Shown piece after piece: positions 1-5,111 of a DNA stretch of 5,111 nucleotides. Source of the DNA: Opitutales bacterium (lineage in GTDB: Bacteria > Verrucomicrobiota > Verrucomicrobiae > Opitutales > CAG-312); assembly GCA_017623955.1 (NCBI GenBank), contig JAGAOA010000199.1:1-5111 (forward strand), written 5' to 3'. A program made the position numbers and the translations under genes. Within the stretch, counting starts at the first letter, position 1. Every line of letters starts with the position of its first letter. Under the pieces are notes generated by a model. That model did no database searches. It was not told where the DNA came from and saw only the letters and a program-made list of their open reading frames with translations.

Positions 1-1
1 A

Positions 2-286
2 GCTGCAAACGAAGCATATCTAATCAATACCGATAGCTCACTTTTAGCTATAAAACTCTTGCGATTAGCACAAAAGAATAAAGATAATAATTCATTCTTA
101 AATAGAGCTAAAGTTATATTCGATAAATTTAACGATAACCCTGTAATTTGTTTTTATCTCGCCAAAGCCTACGAGGCAAATAACGATACACAAAACGCTA
201 AAAAATACTTCACTAAAGTATTAGAATTAGATAAATCAGAAAATCCCATCACAAAAGAAGCTAAAAAATTTGTAAATAATAAGTAA
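2..286 (+). CDS. TPR-repeat protein, C-terminal part (5' end outside window)
   Basis: The reading frame is open from the left edge, so this is the last 94 residues of a longer protein; the TTG at 59 is an internal Leu codon and not the start. The C-terminal part fits a tetratricopeptide repeat: a helix A with FYLAKAYEANND (conserved L, A, Y and A spacing) is followed by helix B TQNAKKYFTKVLELDKS, the usual A..Y..K.LELDP ending. The stretch before it (LLAIKLLRLAQKNKDN, then AKVIFDKFNDNP) looks like a more divergent repeat of the same type. TPRs are protein-interaction scaffolds, so the specific role cannot be told from this piece. The stop codon lies 2 nt before the dnaG ATG, which suggests cotranscription and possibly translational coupling with dnaG. 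No transmembrane segment is seen in the visible part. Confidence 0.65.
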   Translation, partial: AANEAYLINTDSSLLAIKLLRLAQKNKDNNSFLNRAKVIFDKFNDNPVICFYLAKAYEANNDTQNAKKYFTKVLELDKSENPITKEAKKFVNNK

Positions 287-288
287 AA

Positions 289-1929
289 ATGCCTCGTATA
301 AAACAATCTACTATCGATGAAATTCGCCATAAAATTTCAATCGACCAAGTTATAGGCGATTACGTTGCACTAAAAAAAAGCGGTTCTACGTTAAAGGGCT
401 TAAGTCCCTTCTCGCAGGAGAAAACGCCATCATTTGTTGTAAATACCGAAAAGAGCTTTTACTATTGCTTCAGCACTTCACAAGGAGGTGATATGTTTAC
501 TTTCGTGCAAAAAATGGAAAATCTAAATTTTGCCGAATCCGTAGAATTTATAGCAAAAAAATACGGAGTTAAAGTAGAGTACGATTATGTTGGTAACGAA
601 GCACAAAACGCAAGTATCAACAAACAAATCCTCGATATGCACGAAGATGCAGCAACATGGTTTTCGCAACAATTCTTTGCCGATAATCCACAGTCCGAAG
701 CAATTAGAACCTATTGGATACAAGAGCGAAAAATGTCGTTAGAAGACGCAAAAGAACTGCGTATTGGTTATGCGCCACAAAATAGTTTTGAATTAAAAAA
801 TATATTCAAAGCTAAAAGATATAGTATGAATGCCATATTAAACTCCAGTATATTTGTAGGTCGCGATGGAGAACAAAATATAGCCAATGTCTATCCTAAA
901 TTTAAAGGTAGAATGATTATTCCAATTTGCGATATACAAGGACGTGTTGTAGGATTTACAGGTCGAAAAACAGAATTTACTCCCGATGTTCCAGCCGAAA
1001 GCGGTAAATATGTAAATTCAAAAGAAACCGACATTTTTAAAAAAGGCAATATAGCTTTCAATATCCATAAAGCAAAAACAGCCATGAAAGAAAAAGATTA
1101 TTGCGTCATAGTAGAAGGTCAACTTGATGCGATAAAAATGTATACCGCTGGAATAAAAAATACAATAGCAACACAAGGAACAGCATTGACAGATACTCAT
1201 CTGTCACAAATAAAACGCTTTTGTAATAGAGTAGTACTTCTCTTTGATGGTGATGCCGCTGGAACGCGTGCAAATATGAAAGCCATAGGCTTGTGCTTAA
1301 AACATGAGTTAGAACCTTTCGTAGTTCCCCTTCCTCAAGGGGAAGACCCAGACTCGTATATCAGTAAATATGGTGCCGATGCTATGCGAGAATTAGTTGA
1401 AAACAAAAAGAAAACTGCCGTAAGCTTCGCAGCAAAAACACTTTCTGCTCAAACAGGGGAAATAACCTCGCAAAAGAAAGCTGAAATAATTTTCGAAATC
1501 TTCGAAATGCTTTCGCAATGTAAATCGCAAATAATACTAAACGAGCATCTTCGTGAGTTGTCGTTAAATTTTGCAACTAGTTATGTCTTAATTGCAAAAG
1601 ATTTTGAATCTTTTATAGAAAAGAAGAATGAAGAAAACGCAAATCGTACACAATCCAAAACAAAACAATCTCAAATAGAAGATTCAAAAAAGGATTATAA
1701 AATATCTACTGCTCCAGCCGATGCACTAATAATTGCACTGCTTCATCAAGATGTAGGAGCCCTTATGGCAGATGCAATCGATCCAGAATGGATAGACACT
1801 CAAAAGCTCTCAGGCAAAATATTAATGCGACTGTTTGGAATGTACCGTGAAGGTATAGAATTTGAACCAGAAAAGATTGCCGATTACTTTGATTTACCCC
1901 AAGAAAGAACGCAATTTATAAAATATTAG
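289..1929 (+). CDS. dnaG: DNA primase DnaG (interrupted by a frameshift near its 3' end)
   Basis: DnaG makes the RNA primers used for Okazaki fragments and is recruited by the replicative helicase. The ATG at 289 gives the usual N-terminus (MPRIKQSTIDEIRHKI, then VIGDYVALKKSG). Residues 37-71 are the zinc-ribbon-like template-binding module (LSPFS, EKTPSF, CFSTSQGGD), but the ligand positions read S39, S42, C60, T63 instead of C/H/C/C. The polymerase core follows: basic motif GRMIIPICD with VVGFTGRKT (207-227), KETDIFKKGNIAFN (245-258), and TOPRIM acidic residues E276 (VEGQLD) and D320/D322 (LLFDGDAAG), so catalysis should be intact. After about residue 380 the helical C-terminal region begins. 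The frame stops after 546 residues (ending QFIKY), while the missing C-terminus continues in the -1 frame to 2147; rejoined, the protein would be about 619 residues. There is no Shine-Dalgarno sequence before the ATG, and the upstream gene ends 2 nt before it. Identification is certain; whether the cell makes full-length protein is not. Confidence 0.96.
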   Translation: MPRIKQSTIDEIRHKISIDQVIGDYVALKKSGSTLKGLSPFSQEKTPSFVVNTEKSFYYCFSTSQGGDMFTFVQKMENLNFAESVEFIAKKYGVKVEYDYVGNEAQNASINKQILDMHEDAATWFSQQFFADNPQSEAIRTYWIQERKMSLEDAKELRIGYAPQNSFELKNIFKAKRYSMNAILNSSIFVGRDGEQNIANVYPKFKGRMIIPICDIQGRVVGFTGRKTEFTPDVPAESGKYVNSKETDIFKKGNIAFNIHKAKTAMKEKDYCVIVEGQLDAIKMYTAGIKNTIATQGTALTDTHLSQIKRFCNRVVLLFDGDAAGTRANMKAIGLCLKHELEPFVVPLPQGEDPDSYISKYGADAMRELVENKKKTAVSFAAKTLSAQTGEITSQKKAEIIFEIFEMLSQCKSQIILNEHLRELSLNFATSYVLIAKDFESFIEKKNEENANRTQSKTKQSQIEDSKKDYKISTAPADALIIALLHQDVGALMADAIDPEWIDTQKLSGKILMRLFGMYREGIEFEPEKIADYFDLPQERTQFIKY

Positions 1930-2147
1930 CAAATTCGAAAATTTTAATTGAAAATCCTGTAAAATCTGCGAATAATTGTATTAAGACAATTTATAAAAAT
2001 TACATATCAGGCGAAATAGAAAAAGCAAATAATCAACTTGTCGATGAAAATATTGATGAGTCTGTTCGTTTTTCTCTATTGAAGCGTATCGCCGACTTAA
2101 AGAAAAAGTCGCGAACTCCACCAAAGCAAATAGAAGAGGTGGACTAA
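1920..2147 (+). pseudogene. dnaG: Out-of-frame 3' part of dnaG (helicase-binding C-terminus)
   Basis: This frame is open only from 1893 (TGA at 1890-1892) and has no plausible start of its own. It encodes 75 residues that continue the primase naturally: KILANSKILIENPVKSA, then a charged helical stretch (YKNYISGEIEKANNQLVDEN) and a final RIADLKKKSRTPPKQ ending in IEEVD. This composition fits the helical C-terminal domain by which DnaG contacts the DnaB helicase. The two frames overlap at 1893-1926, so the shift must lie there; the A-run 1920-1923 (...TTTATAAAATATTAG...) is the simplest place, where one additional A would give FIKILANSK with no stop. It may be a sequencing or assembly error, a real mutation, or recoding. 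The stop is 22 nt before the rpoD ATG, so the full gene would leave almost no gap in the operon. Confidence 0.8.
1948..1976 (+). promoter_or_regulatory. Possible internal sigma-70 promoter for rpoD, inside the 3' end of dnaG
   Basis: TTGAAA at 1948-1953 (5 of 6 to TTGACA) and AATAAT at 1971-1976 (5 of 6 to TATAAT) are separated by exactly 17 nt. Transcription would begin near 1983 and give rpoD a leader of about 185 nt that runs through the dnaG C-terminal codons. An internal rpoD promoter within dnaG is known from the E. coli rpsU-dnaG-rpoD operon, so the position makes sense. In DNA this AT-rich such matches arise by chance, so this is only a candidate. Confidence 0.22.
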
Positions 2148-2169
2148 TTAATTTTATAGATAAATCAGT

Positions 2170-4188
2170 ATGCCATCAAAAAATAATAAAAAAACTACTG
2201 TTACAAAAAAAGTTGGTACAAAGGCTTCAGCTAAAAAAACTGCCTCTAAGAAAGTGGCAGTAAAAAAAGTTGTGCCTGCTAAAAAAGTTGTTGAAAAAAA
2301 AGCAACAACAAAAACAGCCAAACCAGTCTCAACTAAAACAAAACAAGCTAAAGTAACTGAAAAAGCTGTTTCTAAAAAAATAGAAAAGGCTTCGCCTAAG
2401 CAAAAAAACGAAGTAAAAGCTAAATCGGTTGTAAAGACGAAGGAAGTAAAAGCAAAACAACCTTTAGTTGCGCCCAAAGTAGCAGAAAAGAAAAAAACAG
2501 ATGCTCTAAGCTCAAAAAGCATAGATGTAAAAATCCGTCAACTTCGCTCTTTAGCTAGTGAAAAGGGGTACCTCACAACACAGGATATTAACAGACACCT
2601 GCTTGAAACCCTAAAAGATCCAAAAATTTTCGATAATGTAATAAAAATTCTCGAAGACTTAAACATCGAAATATTCGATAGCGAAGAAGAAATAGAAAAT
2701 TACAAACGTCGACGCGAAGAATCAGATGAACGTCAATCAAAAGCACTTCAAACCGATACGTTAGACGACCCTGTAAGAATGTATCTAAAGCAAATGGGTC
2801 AAGTTCCTTTGCTTTCAAGAGATCAAGAGGTTGCAATTTCTAAGCGTATTGAAACTGCAGAAGCAACAGCCGTAGAAGAGTTGTTTTCAATTTCTATTAC
2901 AAATAAATTCCAAATCGACATGGCAAAACGTTTGCTTTCAAAAGAGGAGCGTTTTGATAAGATTGTATTAGATAAAAAAATATTAGATGGTCGTGAAAAA
3001 TACTTTGAAGATCTTCCTGTATATATTGAGCAAGCCGAAAAAATAGAAGAAAATTTGACAAAGAATTGGGAAGCTGCAAAAACCGCAAAAAATGCGGCAA
3101 TGAAAAAACGCTACCTAACAATGTTCAAAACACAAGAAGGTAAGCTTCGAGAAATCTATGAAAAAGGTTTTAAATTTAAATTAAAAATCTTTGAGGAATT
3201 CCTCGATTCACTTGATCCAGTATTGAGAGAAATAGATGATATATTCTATCGTTTAAAGGCAATCCAACGAGTTGGACCAAAACTCAAATTGGGCAATGCC
3301 GAAGATTTGAAAGCTCGTCTTGCAGAAATCTATGATATTTACCGCTTAGAACCAGAAAAGCTAGTAACAATGGTTGAAGCTGTAAGAACAGCAATGCAAG
3401 AAGCACATAGAGCAAAAACAGAAATGGTGCGTGCAAACTTGCGTTTGGTTATATCAATAGCTAAAAAATATACCAATCGTGGCTTAAACTTCCTTGACCT
3501 AATCCAAGAAGGTAATATGGGATTGATGAAGGCAGTTGAAAAATTTGAATATATAAGAGGATACAAATTCTCTACTTATGCAACATGGTGGATTCGTCAA
3601 GCAATTACACGTTCTATTGCCGACCAAGCTAGAACAATTAGAATTCCAGTTCACATGATTGAAACTTTGAATAAGGTAATGCAAGTTCAAAAGCAACTAA
3701 TACAAGAACTTGGACACGAACCTACGCCAGAAGAAGTTGCATCATCAATGGATTTGCCAGTAGAAAAAGTACAATCTATAATGAAAATGGCACAGCAACC
3801 AATATCGTTGCAAAGCCCTGTTGGTGATTCTGACGACACTAACTTCGGTGATTTCATTGAAGATAAAGGTGCAGAAAATCCATACGATATGACTTCGTAC
3901 TCGCTCTTGCGCGAGAAACTCGTAGATGTACTCTCATCGCTCACACCGCGCGAACGCAAAGTTCTAACATTGCGTTTTGGCTTACAAGATGGCTATTCTA
4001 GAACGCTCGAAGAAGTTGGTAAACAGTTTAATGTTACACGCGAGCGTATTCGTCAGATTGAAGCAAAAGCACTAAGAAAGATGCGTCACCCAACACGTCT
4101 TCGCCAGTTGCATGGATTTTTTGAAAGTGAAAACAATAGTGCAACTCCAGGTTTTGATCACTTTAGAAAAACTAAAGATGACGAGTAA
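2170..4188 (+). CDS. rpoD: Primary RNA polymerase sigma factor RpoD (sigma-70)
   Basis: This is the housekeeping sigma factor that directs core RNA polymerase to -35/-10 promoters. Its 672 residues begin with a tail of about 110 residues made mostly of Lys, Ala, Thr and Val ([13 protein letters not shown] and similar), followed by region 1.1 (about 115-185, [20 protein letters not shown]). Region 1.2 is at 199-228 ([20 protein letters not shown]) and a long non-conserved region spans about 235-400. Regions 2.1-2.4 lie at about 415-495, with the -10 melting and recognition aromatics F459, Y461, Y465, F467, Y470, W473 and W474. Region 3 (HMIETLNKV to FGDFIEDK) and region 4 with its helix-turn-helix (613-641, [20 protein letters not shown]) complete it. 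The short [14 protein letters not shown] tail is not a conserved part. The ATG at 2170 is the only Met before residue 204 and has no Shine-Dalgarno sequence nearby (GAGGTGG ends about 27 nt upstream, too far). It lies 22 nt after the restored dnaG stop, so co-expression with primase is likely. Confidence 0.98.
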   Translation: MPSKNNKKTTVTKKVGTKASAKKTASKKVAVKKVVPAKKVVEKKATTKTAKPVSTKTKQAKVTEKAVSKKIEKASPKQKNEVKAKSVVKTKEVKAKQPLVAPKVAEKKKTDALSSKSIDVKIRQLRSLASEKGYLTTQDINRHLLETLKDPKIFDNVIKILEDLNIEIFDSEEEIENYKRRREESDERQSKALQTDTLDDPVRMYLKQMGQVPLLSRDQEVAISKRIETAEATAVEELFSISITNKFQIDMAKRLLSKEERFDKIVLDKKILDGREKYFEDLPVYIEQAEKIEENLTKNWEAAKTAKNAAMKKRYLTMFKTQEGKLREIYEKGFKFKLKIFEEFLDSLDPVLREIDDIFYRLKAIQRVGPKLKLGNAEDLKARLAEIYDIYRLEPEKLVTMVEAVRTAMQEAHRAKTEMVRANLRLVISIAKKYTNRGLNFLDLIQEGNMGLMKAVEKFEYIRGYKFSTYATWWIRQAITRSIADQARTIRIPVHMIETLNKVMQVQKQLIQELGHEPTPEEVASSMDLPVEKVQSIMKMAQQPISLQSPVGDSDDTNFGDFIEDKGAENPYDMTSYSLLREKLVDVLSSLTPRERKVLTLRFGLQDGYSRTLEEVGKQFNVTRERIRQIEAKALRKMRHPTRLRQLHGFFESENNSATPGFDHFRKTKDDE

Positions 4189-4208
4189 TTAATTCCACAA
4201 ATTTTAAC

Positions 4209-4269
4209 AAAAAAACGGCAAAGTTTAATGAAAAAATCAAAAATATTTTCAATTTTTGCCGTTTTTTTT
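4209..4269 (+). terminator. Hairpin with T-tract, probable rpoD terminator overlapping the next gene's start
   Basis: The arm 4209-4222 (AAAAAAACGGCAAA) is the exact reverse complement of 4255-4268, giving 14 base pairs, and a run of eight T follows the CCG core (4262-4269). The 32-nt loop can pair further: TGAAAA at 4229-4234 with TTTTCA at 4246-4251. Lying 20 nt after the rpoD stop, it looks like an intrinsic terminator with the same stem as the clear terminator at 4688-4725, but the large loop weakens it. The ATG of the next gene (4228) lies inside the hairpin, so the structure could instead, or also, act as an attenuator or hide that start. Confidence 0.5.
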
Positions 4270-4689
4270 ATGTTTTTGAGTGTGAGTGTGTCTGCCCCTA
4301 ATAAAGCATTCAAAGTCAAAAAGAAAGCTACAAATCCTGCCCCAAAACAAGAACAAAAAATAATAGAAGAAGTTGTGGTTGATGCAGATATACGATTTGG
4401 AAAGATTTTACGCATTCAAGATAACATAGCATTTGTACAAATTATCTCTAAAATCCCGACTGCAGAGTTACCACCAAAATTTTTAGTATGCGATATTAAT
4501 TTAAATCCTGTAGCAGAACTAGAAAGTATCCATATTGGATATAAAGATTGCTTTCTATTCAAAATAATTAGAGGCAATGCTCAAAAAGGTGACAATGTTA
4601 TAGTAAGATATTTTGGAATAAAATCTGAAATTATAAATAAACACAAAAATCCCACCCTGAAAACAGATAAAATTCGGTGGAAAAATTGA
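4228..4689 (+). CDS. Putative exported small protein, unrecognised family
   Basis: I do not recognise this 153-residue protein. The N-terminus looks like a Sec signal peptide: basic MKKSK, then a hydrophobic core at residues 6-21 (IFSIFAVFFMFLSVSV) and a possible VSA site at 21-23, though the Pro that follows is unfavourable for signal peptidase I. There is no lipobox Cys. Residues 24-42 form a basic, Pro-containing linker. From about 55 to 128 come alternating hydrophobic segments (FGKILRIQDNIAFVQII, FLVCDINLNPVAELESI, GDNVIVRYFG) that suggest a small beta-barrel or SH3-like fold; by memory only, similar G-[IV]-x-x-[IV]...GD-x-V modules occur in short periplasmic proteins of Verrucomicrobiota and relatives. 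Two Cys (C88, C108) are present. The ATG at 4228 is inside a hairpin and lacks a Shine-Dalgarno sequence; an in-frame ATG at 4270 just after the T-tract is the alternative but would remove most of the signal. The stop overlaps the outer stem of the downstream terminator. Confidence 0.62.
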   Translation: MKKSKIFSIFAVFFMFLSVSVSAPNKAFKVKKKATNPAPKQEQKIIEEVVVDADIRFGKILRIQDNIAFVQIISKIPTAELPPKFLVCDINLNPVAELESIHIGYKDCFLFKIIRGNAQKGDNVIVRYFGIKSEIINKHKNPTLKTDKIRWKN

Positions 4690-4725
4690 CAAAAAAAAAA
4701 CGGCAAAAATTGCCGTTTTTTTGTC
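4688..4725. terminator. Bidirectional intrinsic terminator between convergent genes
   Basis: CGGCAA at 4701-4706 pairs with TTGCCG at 4710-4715 around an AAA loop, and A4694-A4700 pairs with the seven T at 4716-4722, for 13 pairs in total. GAC (4688-4690) can also meet GTC (4723-4725) across a small AAA bulge. On the + strand the GC core is followed by T7; on the - strand the ten A at 4691-4700 become a U10 tail. It therefore suits both the + strand small gene, whose TGA overlaps its left edge, and dtd on the - strand, which stops only 6 nt from its right edge. Confidence 0.85.
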
Positions 4726-4730
4726 AAAAA

Positions 4731-5111
4731 TTATAGGTTTTTATCGCGAGAATCTATTATAATCGTAACAGGTCCATCGTTTATGAGAGAAACACTCATC
4801 ATAGCACCGAACTCTCCATGAGATACTTTTTTATTGGTTATGTTTTCAATTTCTGCTATAAAAGCCTCATACAACGAAATAGCTACATCAGGGCGTGCCG
4901 AACGATTAAACGAAGGACGATACCCTTTGCGAACATTGCCAAATAATGTAAATTGACTAACAACTAAAACCTCGCCATCTACATCAACTACCGATAAATT
5001 CATTTTTTCATCGGCATCTTCAAATATTCGCAAGCCGACAATCTTAGAAGCTAACCATTTTGCATCTTCTATGGCATCACCATCTTCTACCCCAAGAAGA
5101 ACCATCAGCCC
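4731..5111 (-). CDS. dtd: D-aminoacyl-tRNA deacylase, N-terminus outside window
   Basis: DTD removes D-amino acids mischarged onto tRNA (and glycine from tRNA-Ala in this family), acting in the cytoplasm as a homodimer that proofreads chirality. The 126 visible residues carry both active-site signatures: SQFTL (visible residues 52-56), followed by the expected RKGYRPSF, and NDGPVT (111-116) with the Gly-Pro pair of the chirality-selecting motif. The sequence KMNLS (36-40) is also typical. The frame is open to the right edge (GLMVLLGVEDGD), so the ATG at 5103-5105 is an internal Met and not the start: family members carry about 25 more residues (usually beginning near MRAVVQRV) before this point. 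The C-terminus is complete and of normal length. The gene converges on the + strand cluster and shares the terminator at 4688-4725 with it; its promoter is not in the window. Confidence 0.95.
   Translation of the reverse strand, partial: GLMVLLGVEDGDAIEDAKWLASKIVGLRIFEDADEKMNLSVVDVDGEVLVVSQFTLFGNVRKGYRPSFNRSARPDVAISLYEAFIAEIENITNKKVSHGEFGAMMSVSLINDGPVTIIIDSRDKNL

Noticed and set aside
59..61. TTG as start of the first gene
   Set aside because: The same frame is open and TPR-like upstream to the window edge, so this is an internal Leu codon of a truncated gene.
1915..1926. Programmed -1 ribosomal frameshift site in dnaG
   Set aside because: The zero-frame codons TTT ATA AAA TAT contain no X XXY YYZ heptamer and I see no strong hairpin just downstream; kept only as a remote alternative to a missing base.
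2136..2142. GAGGTGG as Shine-Dalgarno sequence for rpoD
   Set aside because: It ends about 27 nt before the ATG at 2170, far outside the working distance, and it encodes the last residues of dnaG.
2154..2522. 122-residue - strand open frame opposite the start of rpoD
   Set aside because: It is the antisense of the lysine-rich rpoD tail (AAA/AAG read as Phe/Leu), giving low-complexity F/T/V-rich protein with no family character.
3687..3959. 90-residue - strand open frame opposite rpoD regions 3-4
   Set aside because: It lies fully antisense to highly conserved sigma codons, and its translation has no recognisable motif.
4161..4177. Small hairpin CTTTAG-AAAAA-CTAAAG at the end of rpoD
   Set aside because: Only 6 mostly A-T pairs inside coding sequence with no T-tract; expected by chance in AT-rich DNA.
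4158..4415. 85-residue - strand open frame antisense to the exported-protein gene
   Set aside because: It spans both the rpoD end and the hairpin region; the + strand reading has a signal-like N-terminus and better spacing, while this one has nothing recognisable.
5103..5105. ATG as the start of dtd
   Set aside because: It would delete the conserved first beta-strand region; the frame continues in family-like sequence (GLMVLLGVE) to the window edge.

Overview
The window comes from an AT-rich bacterial chromosome. It holds a housekeeping core with four recognisable genes, one unrecognised short secreted-protein gene and two hairpin terminators. From left to right on the + strand it has the 3' end of a TPR-repeat protein gene, then dnaG (replication primase), then rpoD (primary sigma-70 factor), then a small gene for a putative exported protein. 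On the - strand, entering from the right edge, is dtd (D-aminoacyl-tRNA deacylase), convergent with the others. No mobile element, CRISPR array, tRNA or rRNA is visible.

Organism: the C-terminal half of the sigma factor (regions 3 and 4, for example [17 protein letters not shown] and [10 protein letters not shown]), its region 1.2 ([19 protein letters not shown]) and its lysine-rich N-terminal tail recall sigma factors of the Verrucomicrobiota/Lentisphaerota/Kiritimatiellota side of the PVC superphylum. The primase has a zinc-ribbon-like module without zinc ligands (LSPFS...CFSTSQGGD), a form I also associate with Alphaproteobacteria. I favour an AT-rich PVC bacterium, perhaps host-associated, but this rests on remembered family sequence and was not tested by a search. 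None of the visible + strand starts has a clear Shine-Dalgarno sequence.

Layout: the TPR gene stops 2 nt before the dnaG ATG, and dnaG is followed after 22 nt by rpoD once its C-terminus is restored, so these three look like one transcription unit resembling the widespread dnaG-rpoD macromolecular-synthesis arrangement. As read here, dnaG is interrupted. The zero frame stops at 1929, but the C-terminal roughly 75 residues continue perfectly in the -1 frame to 2147, consistent with one missing A in the A-run at 1920-1923. After rpoD comes a hairpin plus T-tract (4209-4269) that looks like its terminator, yet it encloses the start codon and signal-peptide codons of the next gene. A second hairpin with the same AAAAACGGCAA/TTGCCGTTTTT stem (4688-4725) separates that gene from dtd and can work in both directions.

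No new multi-gene defence or metabolic system is visible. The points that deserve attention are the dnaG frameshift, the zinc-ligand-free primase N-terminus with a perfect internal Shine-Dalgarno sequence, the histone-H1-like tail on RpoD, and the terminator/signal-peptide overlap.
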